From: Halobacteriales archaeon QH_10_67_22
GTDB lineage: Archaea > Halobacteriota > Halobacteria > Halobacteriales > Haloarculaceae
Length of the DNA: 35,189 bases
Direction: 5' to 3'
Assembly: GCA_003021305.1 (NCBI GenBank)
Contig: PXQN01000080.1
Coordinates: forward strand, 8,241 to 43,429
The notes beneath the pieces were generated by a model that was given only the letters and a program-made list of their open reading frames with translations, searched no databases and was not told where the DNA came from. Below are positions 1-8,960 of the stretch, one piece after another. The translations under genes were made by a program, and so were the position numbers. Position 1 is the stretch's first letter, and each line of letters starts with the position of its first letter.

Positions 1-1500
1 GGTCTCCTGCTGTCGGCAGGGGCCGGCGTGGGCCTCGGTGCCGCCCGCCCTGAATCGGCAGACGACACGACCGAAACACCCACGCTGTCCGGCGGAGAGA
101 CCGCCACCGGCGACGGCCCGCCCGAGTTCCGCTGGAGTCGCCCGTACCTCACCGACACGGGCAGCACTGCCCAGTCGGTGTTCGACGCCAGTGACGAGTA
201 CGTCGCGTTCGGCAGTGCCGGTGAGCGGCTCAACCGGCAACCGCTGCTGTTCGGCGTCGACGCCACGTCCGGCCAGCGCGTCTGGAGTCAGGCCTTCGAA
301 CTGGGGCAGGGAGAGCAGTCCACGAGACAGTACCTCTCGGCGGCGCCCGTCGACGACGACTTCGTCCTGCTCGGGTTCGGCGGGGAGGACGGGTCGTTCG
401 AACTCGTCAGGGTGACGACCGACGGTGACGTCAGCTGGCGCGAGACCTACACCATCGAGGGGGACAGCTCGTACCAGCCGCCGGGTCCGTTCGCACCGGG
501 CCAGGCGCTATCGGCTGTCGACGGCGGCATCGTCGTCACGGGGAGCCGGACGGGTCCGGAAAACGAGAGCGGCGACGGGCTGGTCGTCCACGTCGACGCC
601 GAAGGCAGCGAACAGTGGCGCCACACGTTCATCGAGGACAAGTTCTCGCTGGTCGCCTCGGTCTCCGAAACCGACGACGGCTACACCGCGGTCGCGTGGA
701 CCCAGGAACAGACCGACAGCGAGACGCCGACCGAACAACCGCCCGTGTTCAGCGCCCTACTGGGTTTTTCGGCCGACGGGACGGTCGACTGGCAAAACGA
801 GTTCGCCGCGGAGGGCGCCGACGAACCCGGCCAGTTGAGTTTCGTCTTCGACCAGGCGCCGACCGACGACGGCTACCTGCTGGTCGGACTCGCGGGCCAG
901 TTCCAGGAGCCCAATGGCTGGATCGTCACGACTGACGGCGAGGGCGTCGTCCAGTCCAGCCGACAGCTCAGTGACCCATCGATCGCCCCGGCCACCGTCG
1001 TCGCCGGCGACGACGCGTACTACGCCGCGGGAGCGACCGGCAGCCTGACCGGTCAGCAGCGCAGCGCGTGGCTCGCCGCGCTCGACGCCGATGGCTCGGC
1101 CCGGTGGACCGAGACCCGCTCACCCCGTGGGAGGAACCAGTTTGCCGACGTCGTCCAGACGAGCGACGGCGGCATCGTCACCGCCGGGGCGGCCACGCCC
1201 GCTCGGGGTTCGGAGGGAGAAACGGAAGACGCCTGGCTCGTCAAGTACGGCGGCGCGGCGTACGAGACGCCGACTCCGACGGAGACAGCGTCCCCGACCC
1301 CGACCGAATCCCCGACGGAGACGCCGACTCCCAGCGAGACGGAGACGCCGACTCCGACCCCGACGCCGGTGCCCGGCGGGACGACGGCGGCCGAGGCCGA
1401 CGAGACGACGAGCGGCGACGGCCCCGGCTTCGGGGTCGTCGGGACGCTCGCCGCCCTCGGTGCGGGGACGCTGTACCGGCGACTCCGCGACGACGACTGA
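1..1500 (+). CDS. Secreted beta-propeller protein with PGF-CTERM anchor (5' partial)
   Basis: The reading frame is already open at base 1, so the true start lies upstream. The first codons encode a small hydrophobic stretch (LLLSAGAGVGLGAA), which I read as the end of a signal peptide. The body repeats short units with DDGY, GG.VVTG and D..G...W patterns, typical of PQQ/WD-like beta-propellers made of about 45-60 residue blades. The C-terminus has a Thr/Pro/Glu-rich spacer (bases 1262-1375), then a DGPGFG motif, a hydrophobic helix and an Arg-rich tail. That is the layout of PGF-CTERM proteins processed by archaeosortase A and lipid-anchored to the S-layer surface. The anchor call rests on seen motifs; the ligand or enzymatic role is unknown. 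The stop is directly followed by the remains of a MATE gene on the other strand. Confidence 0.85.
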   Translation, partial: GLLLSAGAGVGLGAARPESADDTTETPTLSGGETATGDGPPEFRWSRPYLTDTGSTAQSVFDASDEYVAFGSAGERLNRQPLLFGVDATSGQRVWSQAFELGQGEQSTRQYLSAAPVDDDFVLLGFGGEDGSFELVRVTTDGDVSWRETYTIEGDSSYQPPGPFAPGQALSAVDGGIVVTGSRTGPENESGDGLVVHVDAEGSEQWRHTFIEDKFSLVASVSETDDGYTAVAWTQEQTDSETPTEQPPVFSALLGFSADGTVDWQNEFAAEGADEPGQLSFVFDQAPTDDGYLLVGLAGQFQEPNGWIVTTDGEGVVQSSRQLSDPSIAPATVVAGDDAYYAAGATGSLTGQQRSAWLAALDADGSARWTETRSPRGRNQFADVVQTSDGGIVTAGAATPARGSEGETEDAWLVKYGGAAYETPTPTETASPTPTESPTETPTPSETETPTPTPTPVPGGTTAAEADETTSGDGPGFGVVGTLAALGAGTLYRRLRDDD

Positions 1501-2050
1501 ACCGGGTTCGACCGCCGCGGGCAGCCCCAGCCCCATCCCGACCGGGAGGCTCGTCCCGAGGACCGTGACGGCAAACCCCGCGGGGAGAGAGAGCGCGGCG
1601 ACGGGCAACCGGACCCCGAACGAGCCCAGGAGCGTGCCGTACATCGGCCAGCGCGTGTCCCCGGCGCCCCGCAGACTCCCGCGCATCGCCCGCGAGACCG
1701 AAAAGCCCGCGACTGCGACGCCGAACACGCGGATGAACGTCACGGTGAGGTCGACGGTGTCGGTGCCAAACGCCACCGCGATCGGACGGGCACCGAGGAC
1801 GAGGACGGCCGCGATCAACAGCTGGGTCGCCAGCGCGATACGCAGGGTCTGCCAGCCGTAGTCGGTCGCGCCGTCGTCGTCGCCGGCGCCGATGGCCTGT
1901 CCGACCAGCGTTGAGGCAGCCGTCGAGTACCCCCACGCCGGCATCAGCGCGAGCAACATCACCCGCCGGTCCACGGTCGGCGATACCGGCCCTGTCGAGC
2001 GCCGCCGGGAACAGCGACAGCGTCTCTCGGAGACGGTCGCGGACACCCAT
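1500..2050 (-). pseudogene. MATE efflux transporter remnant (internal deletion, frameshift, 3' truncation)
   Basis: Two reading frames carry pieces of one MATE-family Na+/H+-coupled drug exporter. The first about 26 residues (MGVRDRLRETLSLFPAALDR..., start at 2050) look like a normal haloarchaeal MATE N-terminus. Another frame, from about 1970 down to 1500, holds the C-terminal-half signature: RRVMLLALMPAWGYSTAAS, then GQAIGAGDDDGA, SRAMRGSLRGAGDTRWPMYG and further hydrophobic segments. Family members are about 450-490 residues with 12 membrane segments; here roughly the central 250 or more residues are missing, the join is out of frame, and the last helix is cut off where the neighbouring gene ends. 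It cannot encode a working transporter. The family assignment is confident; the missing length is estimated from the family. Confidence 0.8.
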
Positions 2051-2071
2051 CGACTCGTCGAACGGTCCGGC

Positions 2072-2162
2072 CGCCCCTCTACCCTACAGCAGCGACTCCT
2101 CGGACGGGGCGAACGATGCCTTCGCCCCTCTATCTTACGACAGCGACGCCTCGGACGGGGCG
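2072..2162. repeat. Two direct copies of a 40-bp sequence
   Basis: Copies at 2072-2111 and 2123-2162 share most of their 40 bases (CGCCCCTCTA.CCTTACG-like start, ending CTCGGACGGGGCG) and are offset by 51 bp. On the minus strand each copy reads into a TA-rich stretch (TAAGATAGAGGGG or TAGGGTAGAGGGG). The nearer copy ends about 20 bp before the MATE start, so they may be a duplicated promoter region of the now broken gene. The duplication is seen directly; the promoter role is inference. Confidence 0.7.
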
Positions 2163-2244
2163 GCCGTCTCTCGGGCAGTCAGTCTGCGGGGAATGTCGAC
2201 GTGTCACTGTGAGCCCCCCTCACGGTCGCTCACAGCGGTCGTCG

Positions 2245-2430
2245 TCACTCGGTCTTGCAGGCCTCGAGGAGCTGGCGGGCGTGTCGGACGTGGAAGTTCG
2301 CCTCGTCGACGTCGTCGGCGTAGCTCGCCCGTTTCAGATGCACGTCGATACGGTCGGCCGAATCGGCGTCGATAGGTTCGAGCGGCAGTCCCTCGGCTGC
2401 CCTCGTCTTCCCCTGTGTCTTCCCTGTCAT
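2245..2430 (-). CDS. Small charged haloarchaeal protein, 61 aa, unknown function
   Basis: A 61-residue protein (MTGKTQGKTRAAEGLPLEP...) with a Lys/Thr/Gln-rich start, then a helical segment rich in Asp, Arg and His (DADSADRIDVHLKRA, DEANFHVRHARQLLEA). No signal peptide, membrane segment or cysteine motif; one Cys near the C-terminus. I believe it is a real gene because it has an AT-rich TATA-like box (GATATAATAG, 2441-2450) about 15 bp upstream of the ATG, haloarchaeal codon use, and a compact amphipathic composition. I do not recognise a named family and assign no function. It lies between the MATE remnant and prs on the same strand as prs. Confidence 0.6.
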   Translation of the reverse strand: MTGKTQGKTRAAEGLPLEPIDADSADRIDVHLKRASYADDVDEANFHVRHARQLLEACKTE

Positions 2431-2441
2431 AGTGCGCTTCG

Positions 2442-2448
2442 ATATAAT
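2442..2448 (-). promoter_or_regulatory. TATA-like box of the 61-aa gene
   Basis: An isolated AT-rich stretch (CTATTATATC read on the minus strand) close before the start at 2430, in otherwise G+C-rich DNA. The distance suits a leaderless or very short-leader transcript. Confidence 0.45.
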
Positions 2449-2519
2449 AGTCGCACGACAGTCGTTTAACGTTTGGGTTCAGGGCGAGATCGGAAGCCAG
2501 CGGGCCGTCGAGAGCGGTC

Positions 2520-3371
2520 TCAGAGGTGGCGCCCGACGGCGGGTGCGGCACTGACGCGGCTCTCGGGTCGTTCGATGGTGTCGGTGCCGTAGAGGGCGGC
2601 GACGCCGGCGCGGGCGAGTTTCGTCCGGGCGTTTTCGACCAGGAGGGGGTGGAGACAGGTGACGAACACGCGGTCGACACCGCGGCCGTGGAGGACGTCG
2701 ATCGCCTCGCTCATCGTCGACCCCGTCGCGACGATGTCGTCGACGAGGACCACGTCGCGGTCGCCGACCGCCGCGTCGCTGGGTTCGACGACGACCTCGC
2801 CGGTGTCGTGGTCGCGCTCTTTGACGAAGTGGTCGGTCGCGCCCGACCCGTAGGCGCTCCTGACGGTGTCCGCCAGGTCGGTCGCGCCCTCGTCGGGTGC
2901 GAGAAAGAGCGGGTCGGCCAGGTCGGCCGGGAGCGGGTCCGCGAGTCGACCGGCGGCGTCGACCGACTCCGCCGGGACGTCGAAAAAGTCACAGATAGCC
3001 TCCTCGTGAGGGTTGACGGTCAGTACTCGGTCAGTGCCCGTCGATATCGCGCGGGCCATCGCTCGCGCCGAGACGGGTTCGCCCGCGGAGAACGCCCGGT
3101 CCTGGCGTGCGTAGCCCATGTACGGCAGGACGGTCGTCACCTCGCTCGCGCCGGCCTCGCGGACGGCGTCCTGGAGCTGTAACAGCTGGACGTGGGCGTC
3201 GCTGGAGACGGTCGAGACGACGACGACGGCGTGGTCGGCGTCGAACTCCGGCACCGCGGCGTGGAGTTCGCCGTCGGGAAACCGGTCGTACGCGACCGCG
3301 CTGAGCTCCCGGCCGGTCGCCGTCGCGAGCGCGGCCGCGAACGACTGTGATGCCGAGCCACTGACGATCAT
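2520..3371 (-). CDS. prs: Ribose-phosphate pyrophosphokinase (PRPP synthase), archaeal short form
   Basis: Makes PRPP from ribose 5-phosphate and ATP in the cytoplasm, feeding purine, pyrimidine, His, Trp and NAD synthesis; the NAD genes nadA-C lie 9 kb away. The 283-residue length matches archaeal enzymes. Visible landmarks are FPDGE (31-35), the ATP-region YMGYARQDR (84-92) with the flexible loop after it, NPHEE (120-124) and the PRPP-binding loop VLVDDIVATGST (208-219). The open frame runs further upstream, but homology begins at MIVSGSASQ, and a TATA-like GGGTTTAGG lies about 20-28 bp before that ATG, so I start at 3371. Followed by the 61-aa gene on the same strand and divergent from the alaX-type gene. 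Confidence 0.95.
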   Translation of the reverse strand: MIVSGSASQSFAAALATATGRELSAVAYDRFPDGELHAAVPEFDADHAVVVVSTVSSDAHVQLLQLQDAVREAGASEVTTVLPYMGYARQDRAFSAGEPVSARAMARAISTGTDRVLTVNPHEEAICDFFDVPAESVDAAGRLADPLPADLADPLFLAPDEGATDLADTVRSAYGSGATDHFVKERDHDTGEVVVEPSDAAVGDRDVVLVDDIVATGSTMSEAIDVLHGRGVDRVFVTCLHPLLVENARTKLARAGVAALYGTDTIERPESRVSAAPAVGRHL

Positions 3372-3503
3372 GTTCGAGGGGTCGCCGCCGCACCTAAACC
3401 CGTTTTCGGTTGCGCGTGCCGTGGCGGTCAGCTCCGTACACGGGGAGCGTCGGCCCGCCCTCATCCGGCGACGTTTTTGTGTCCACGGAGCGTACGGTCG
3501 ACC

Positions 3504-4229
3504 ATGACGGAACTGCTGTATCTCCCGGCCGACGACGACGTCACCGAGTTCACCGCGACGGTCACCGAAGCCACGTCCGAGTACGTCGTCCTCGATGGGA
3601 CGTACTTCTACCCCGAAGGGGGCGGTCAGCCGGCCGACCGGGGACAGTTGTCCTGGGACGGCGGAGACGCGAGCGTCGTCGACGTGCGCAAGAACCACGG
3701 CGACGTGCGCCACTACATCGGCGACCGCGAGGGGTCACTGCCGGCCGAGGGCGAGACGGTCACCGGGTCGGTCGACGCCGACCGTCGCGACCGTCTCCGG
3801 CGGATGCACACCGCCCAGCACGTCGTCTCGCGGGTCGTCCTAGACGAGTTCGGGGCAGCGACGGCGGGCAACCAGATCCACCCGGACTGGTCGCGGATCG
3901 ACTTCGAACCCGCCGACTTCGACGCCCGGGACCTGGTGGTCATCGAACGCGAGACCAACGCCGTCCTCGACCGCGACCTCCCGGTGAGCAAGACCGAACG
4001 CCCCCGGGAGCAGGTCGAACGCGAGACGCCCGAGGGCCGGACGCAACTGGAGCTCATCCCCGACGGCGTCGATCCGTTGCGCGTGGTCGCGGTCGAGGAC
4101 TTCGACCTCTGTCCCTGCGGGGGCACCCACGTCGACCGACTCGGCGAGGTCGGTCACGTCACGATCACCGACCGCACGTCAAAGGGTGCGGACGTCGACC
4201 GGGTCGAGTTCGAACTGGTCGGGGACTGA
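3504..4229 (+). CDS. alaX: Alanyl-tRNA editing protein, AlaX type
   Basis: Free-standing relative of the alanyl-tRNA synthetase editing domain; such proteins hydrolyse Ser- or Gly-tRNA(Ala) mischarged by AlaRS. The 241-residue protein has the N-terminal beta-barrel-like part with YFYPEGGGQPADRG (34-47), then the zinc/catalytic motif HTAQH (His102, His106) and the second half-site CPCGGTH (Cys205, His209). All four expected metal ligands are present, so it should be active. I start at the ATG preceding TELLYLP; an upstream in-frame start adds only nine unlike residues. A T-rich box (GTTTTTGTG) lies about 30 bp upstream. Its stop codon TGA overlaps the first base of a palindromic element at 4229. 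Confidence 0.9.
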   Translation: MTELLYLPADDDVTEFTATVTEATSEYVVLDGTYFYPEGGGQPADRGQLSWDGGDASVVDVRKNHGDVRHYIGDREGSLPAEGETVTGSVDADRRDRLRRMHTAQHVVSRVVLDEFGAATAGNQIHPDWSRIDFEPADFDARDLVVIERETNAVLDRDLPVSKTERPREQVERETPEGRTQLELIPDGVDPLRVVAVEDFDLCPCGGTHVDRLGEVGHVTITDRTSKGADVDRVEFELVGD

Positions 4230-4302
4230 TAGTGATTATTGTAGCGATTTACCGGTACGACCGCACGCGGTCGATCCGGAACAGACCTACAATAATCACT
4301 AT
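4229..4302. repeat. Palindromic intergenic element, family I, copy 1 (74 bp)
   Basis: Ends are a perfect 16-bp inverted repeat (ATAGTGATTATTGTAG / CTACAATAATCACTAT). The interior is an imperfect continuation of the same hairpin, closing on CGACCG-CACG-CGGTCG. Related copies are at 6926-7007 (opposite orientation) and 29748-29832. This copy is 8 bp shorter in its centre than the others. It starts on the last base of the alaX stop codon and sits between converging genes, which would suit a MITE or a bidirectional terminator-like hairpin. Confidence 0.9.
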
Positions 4303-4361
4303 GACCCGGAAAACCGTCGCCGGGACACGGGGGCTCCCGCGACTGTGAGCGTTGCGAGCGG

Positions 4362-5060
4362 TCACTGTACGACCGCGACGGCCGCGACATCCGACAGCCC
4401 CAGCGACCGCGACCGCCAGCCGCCGGCGCCGTCTGCAGTCCTGTCGGGGTCGGCCGCGACGAGGACGGTCCCCGCGGCCGTCACCGCGTAAACACACTCC
4501 CCGTAGGCCACGTCGGCGACCAGGTCCGTGACCGGCAGGTCGACCGCCGTCCAGCCGTCCTCCCCGTGGACGAACAGCGTCTCGCCGGTCGCCGCGTGTG
4601 CGCGGTCACCGTCACCCGCGGCGGCGACCATCCCGAGGGGACCGTCGCGTTCGCACAGCCAGCCGTTGCCCAGACGGTACAGGCCGTCGCCGGTCGCCGC
4701 CAGCGGGACGCCCGCCGCCGCGACGTCACGGACGTCGGAGAGTCCGACGTCGACCACCTCGTCGCCGTGGACCCGGAAGACGCCCGCGTCCCCGGCGTCG
4801 CCGGCCGCGACGGCCACGGCGGGGCGGTCGAACGACAGCGACTCGAATCCCTCGCCGGCGAGCACGCCCGTCTCGGTGGCGGCGTACACACGGCCGTCGT
4901 GGGTCGCCACGTCGCGTGCGTGACAGCGCCGTTCGAGTCCGAACCGGCCGATCCGGTCCCCGGAGAGACGGACCGTCGCGACCCCCTCGGCGCTGGCGAC
5001 GTAGGCGACGGTCTCCTCGCGCCGGTCGGCGTACATCCGCTTTTCCTCGATGTCGCTCAT
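4362..5060 (-). CDS. Beta-propeller-like haloarchaeal protein of unknown function
   Basis: A 232-residue cytoplasmic protein with no signal peptide or membrane segment. It shows repeated short strands ending in VYAATETGVLAG, VFRVHGDEVVDVGL, LAATGDGLYRLGNGW and HAATGETLFVHGEDGW. These regular G..L/V..G..W units are those of a small beta-propeller, and I think it belongs to the haloarchaeal HVO_0234-type propeller family often found near prs and alaX. The start at MSDIEEKR was chosen because the frame upstream of it has unlike, Arg/Pro-rich composition. It faces alaX tail to tail, with a family I element between. No catalytic residues can be named. Confidence 0.75.
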   Translation of the reverse strand: MSDIEEKRMYADRREETVAYVASAEGVATVRLSGDRIGRFGLERRCHARDVATHDGRVYAATETGVLAGEGFESLSFDRPAVAVAAGDAGDAGVFRVHGDEVVDVGLSDVRDVAAAGVPLAATGDGLYRLGNGWLCERDGPLGMVAAAGDGDRAHAATGETLFVHGEDGWTAVDLPVTDLVADVAYGECVYAVTAAGTVLVAADPDRTADGAGGWRSRSLGLSDVAAVAVVQ

Positions 5061-5559
5061 GCCTCGGTCTGCGGTCCCCACCGTCGAAAACGTGACGCAA
5101 AAAACAGCGGCTGGCTGTGGTTCGGGGGGCGCGTGGCGACCCGGTCGCGTGTCAGACCACCTCCGTCTGGTCGTGTGTGTGGGCCGACTCGGACCACCGT
5201 TCGCCGACCGGCCACCCCCGGGTGTCCGGTGGACGGAGCGCCAAGCCGACGCAGGGTGTTTCCGCCCCGCCCACGCTCGCGTCGCCAGTGACCGTCGTGG
5301 TGTCACGGACCAGTGTGGTCACTGTGCCAGCCCCCACCGTGGCCGTCGTCGAACTGTGTCTGCGACCCACATACTAACGATTATACGTTATCGTATTATT
5401 CTTTTTGGTCGGAATCCTCGTCACGTCGTCTCTGTGGCGCTACCCGCCGTTCTGGCGCCCGTGATCCCGTTCCCGTGGGTGAAAGACGCCACGCGCTGTC
5501 GCCGTCGGGCCCGACGAACGAGGAGAAAGACGTTTTGTTACTATCGGTAACGAATCGCC
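5061..5559. other. 499-bp intergenic region with an orphan AT-rich promoter-like block
   Basis: No convincing gene. The most notable part is a sharply AT-rich stretch at 5372-5406 (ACGATTATACGTTATCG and following T-rich bases) in G+C-rich surroundings, which looks like a promoter. Read leftwards it precedes a possible GTG-started 72-residue frame (5370 to 5152; Thr/Val/Gly-rich start, His-rich end), which I cannot relate to any family and rate at about 0.2. A short inverted repeat GTTAC-N5-GTAAC at 5539-5553 lies just after the hemL stop and may help end its transcript. Confidence 0.5.
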
Positions 5560-6900
<1,341 letters not shown>

Positions 6901-6925
6901 GGCCCCGCCTTCTCACTCGTCTCTC

Positions 6926-7007
6926 ATAGTGATTATTGTAGGTCTGTTCCGGATCGACCGCACGACTGCGTGCGGTCGTACTGGTAAATCGCTACAATAA
7001 TCACTAT
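6926..7007. repeat. Palindromic intergenic element, family I, copy 2 (82 bp, inverted)
   Basis: Same 16-bp perfect ends as copy 1, with the interior in the opposite orientation. The centre folds into a perfect 10-bp stem with a 4-base loop (CGACCGCACG-ACTG-CGTGCGGTCG). It lies between the 170-aa gene and hemL, both read leftwards, ending 25 bp before hemL; an AT-rich AATAATCACTAT end faces hemL. Confidence 0.9.
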
Positions 7008-7040
7008 CAAAGGCGTACCGAGCTTCGTGAACGGGGACAG

Positions 7041-7553
7041 CTATAGCAGGTCGCCCACGTCGCTCATCGTCCCGGCGAGCGCGTCGCGCTTGTCGACGGC
7101 GCCGTCGCCGTCCGAGGTGAGCGTCCCCTCGACGGCCTCGCGGGCCCCCGCCAGCGGGTCGTGGGTCTCGACGTAGACGGCCAGCGCGAACTCCGCGTCG
7201 GTGACGCCGGCCAGTTCGACCGCCGCCGTCCGCGCGAGGCGCCCCTCGAGCCAGTCCCGGACGACCTCGCGCCCGGCCGGCCCGACCGGCGAGACCGACT
7301 CGCCGAACAGGTGTAACGTCTTGGCGCCGTCGGTCGGAGCCAGCCCCGCGGCCCGCGCCGCCGCGCCGACGCTCTTTCCCTCGGCGTAGGCCTCGACGAG
7401 CGTCGCCGCTGTCGCCGGGTCGCAGGGCAACTGCGGTGCGTACTCGTCGAGTCTGTCCACGAGTCTCCCGTCGGTCCGGTCGACGGTCGCGACACCCCGG
7501 TCGCGCTGCTCGTCGACCACTTCGACCCCCGCCGCGATCTCCGACAGGTCCAT
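7041..7553 (-). CDS. Conserved haloarchaeal protein, 170 aa, unknown function
   Basis: An acidic, soluble, mostly helical protein starting MDLSEIAAGVEVVDEQRDRG. The middle part (VEAYAEGKSVGAAARAAG, then KTLHLFGES) resembles a small helix-turn-helix unit like those of resolvase or sigma-like HTH domains; the later part has EFALAVYVETHDPLAGA. I recognise the type as a haloarchaeal conserved hypothetical but cannot give a role. A clear TATA-like box (CTATTAAATC on the minus strand, about 7578-7587) lies about 25-35 bp before the ATG. It is upstream of hemL on the same strand, separated by a family I palindrome. Confidence 0.8.
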   Translation of the reverse strand: MDLSEIAAGVEVVDEQRDRGVATVDRTDGRLVDRLDEYAPQLPCDPATAATLVEAYAEGKSVGAAARAAGLAPTDGAKTLHLFGESVSPVGPAGREVVRDWLEGRLARTAAVELAGVTDAEFALAVYVETHDPLAGAREAVEGTLTSDGDGAVDKRDALAGTMSDVGDLL

Positions 7554-7660
7554 CGAGTCCTGCTAGGCGCGTCCCCGATTTAATAGTTGGGGGACCAACA
7601 CGTTCCCGGCGGGAGCCTCCCGCCGCTGAACCCGGCGACAGGGACCGCGATGGGGGCCGG

Positions 7661-8254
7661 TCAGGTCCGCAAGAGGTGTGCACGGCCGGCGACCAGTCCC
7701 AGGAGCAGGCCGGTGAAGTGGGCGACGAGGGCGACGCCAGGGCCGGCAGTCGCAAGCGTCACGGCGACGGCGACGAGCGCGAAGCCGAGCAACTGGGCAC
7801 GCGGGCTGAGCGGGACCGACGACAGGACGCTCTCGCTGACCCGGTTGCCGGCGAGGACGTACCCGACGAGCGCGAAGATGGCGCCGCTGGCGCCGAGCAC
7901 CCTGTTGGGCGGGCCGACCAGCCCGCCGACCCACACCTGTGCGAGCCCCGACAGTATCCCGGTGGTGAGAAAGAAGGCGTGAAACCGCGCTCGTGAAGTC
8001 TGGCGCTCCAGAAAGAGCCCGACGACCAGCAGCGCCACCGAGTTGGCCAGCAGGTGCCCGACGCTCCCGTGGGCGTAGACGCTGGTGACGAGCGTCCACG
8101 GCCGGACGACCACCGGCTGGGAGAGCGCGAACAGTGCTGCGGGCGCCACCAGCAGCCCCACGAGCGTCTGCAGGAAGAACACGACCACGAACACGCCGAC
8201 CAGCGTCAGCGTCGGACTCCGCTTCACACCCGGGTCTCGGTCCCGCGCTGACAT
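7661..8254 (-). CDS. Rhomboid-family intramembrane serine protease
   Basis: Membrane protease that cuts substrates within or next to their transmembrane segments using a Ser-His dyad. The 197-residue protein has six hydrophobic segments. The nucleophile lies in GASGAIFAL (Ser123), the catalytic His in ALVAHFTGLLLG (His179), and the conserved HGSVGHLLANS motif (His62, His67, Asn71) forms the oxyanion-side segment. Length fits the basic six-helix archaeal type. I start at MSARDRDPG; the frame is open further upstream but the extra residues are unlike the family. Downstream, on the same strand, is the 170-aa gene. Substrates are unknown. Confidence 0.9.
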   Translation of the reverse strand: MSARDRDPGVKRSPTLTLVGVFVVVFFLQTLVGLLVAPAALFALSQPVVVRPWTLVTSVYAHGSVGHLLANSVALLVVGLFLERQTSRARFHAFFLTTGILSGLAQVWVGGLVGPPNRVLGASGAIFALVGYVLAGNRVSESVLSSVPLSPRAQLLGFALVAVAVTLATAGPGVALVAHFTGLLLGLVAGRAHLLRT

Positions 8255-8360
8255 GAATCCTGTCACCGACGACGGCGATGGCGTTCCCCGGACGATCCGT
8301 CCGGGCGACTGACACAGGTGACCCGAAACCTGATGCTGTCCCGGCCGTGAGTGGACGACA

Positions 8361-8834
8361 ATGGGGGATTCAGACACGACTCGGACGGGAAATGGTGCCG
8401 GCGTCTGGGGGCGACACACGGACGCCGGCGAAGGGACGTACACGCTCGTCGTGGGGCTGGAGACGGCGGCGACGGTCGAGGTCGGCGCGCTCGGGACCCG
8501 CGAGTTCGACCCGGGCTGGTACGCCTACACCGGGTCGGCGTTCGGGCCGGGCGGGTTCGCCCGCGTCCGGCGCCACCGCGAACTCGCGGCCGGCGAGCGC
8601 GACGCTCGCCACTGGCACGTCGACTACCTGCTGGGCCACCCCGACGCGGCGGTCGAGGCCGTCGCCACCACGCCCGCGGTCGACGCCGAGTGTGCCGTCA
8701 GCGGCGCACTCGACGGCGAACACGTCCCCGGGTTCGGCGCCTCGGACTGTGCCTGTGACTCACACCTCGTCTCCGCGCGCCGCCGGGACGACCTGCTGTG
8801 GACGGTCGAACGCGCTCACGCCGCCCGGCGGTGA
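8361..8834 (+). CDS. DUF123 / Uri-type GIY-YIG-like nuclease domain protein
   Basis: A 157-residue protein of the archaeal DUF123 family (COG1833), distant members of the GIY-YIG endonuclease fold. Seen are GTYTLVVGL (about 25-33), the GIY-YIG-like WYAYTGSAFG (53-62) and the conserved RVRRHRE and HWHVDYLL motifs, followed by CDCACDSHL-like Cys residues (C..CDSH) near the C-terminus that are common in the family. The true substrate is not known; the fold suggests nucleic acid cleavage. It is preceded by the divergent rhomboid gene and followed by the S9 peptidase-like gene on the same strand. Confidence 0.85.
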   Translation: MGDSDTTRTGNGAGVWGRHTDAGEGTYTLVVGLETAATVEVGALGTREFDPGWYAYTGSAFGPGGFARVRRHRELAAGERDARHWHVDYLLGHPDAAVEAVATTPAVDAECAVSGALDGEHVPGFGASDCACDSHLVSARRRDDLLWTVERAHAARR

Positions 8835-8960
8835 CCGCACCCGGGCCGGCCAGCAGTGACCGCACCCGCTACTCGGCCCGCACCTGTCGACCGGTACCCG
8901 CCCGTCGCGTCCCGCTCTTGTAACGGAGTTTTCAAGTTCTCGGGACACGAGGGCAGGGAC

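Noticed and set aside
1053-1574. Long open frames antisense to the first gene, and many similar antisense or out-of-frame ORFs throughout
   Set aside because: High G+C removes stop codons from shadow frames; these are Arg/Pro/Ser-rich or mirror the codon bias of the real gene and lack family motifs.
3372-3713. N-terminal extension of the prs frame by 114 codons
   Set aside because: Homology starts at MIVSGSASQ, a TATA-like box lies just upstream of that ATG, and the extension overlaps the alaX gene.
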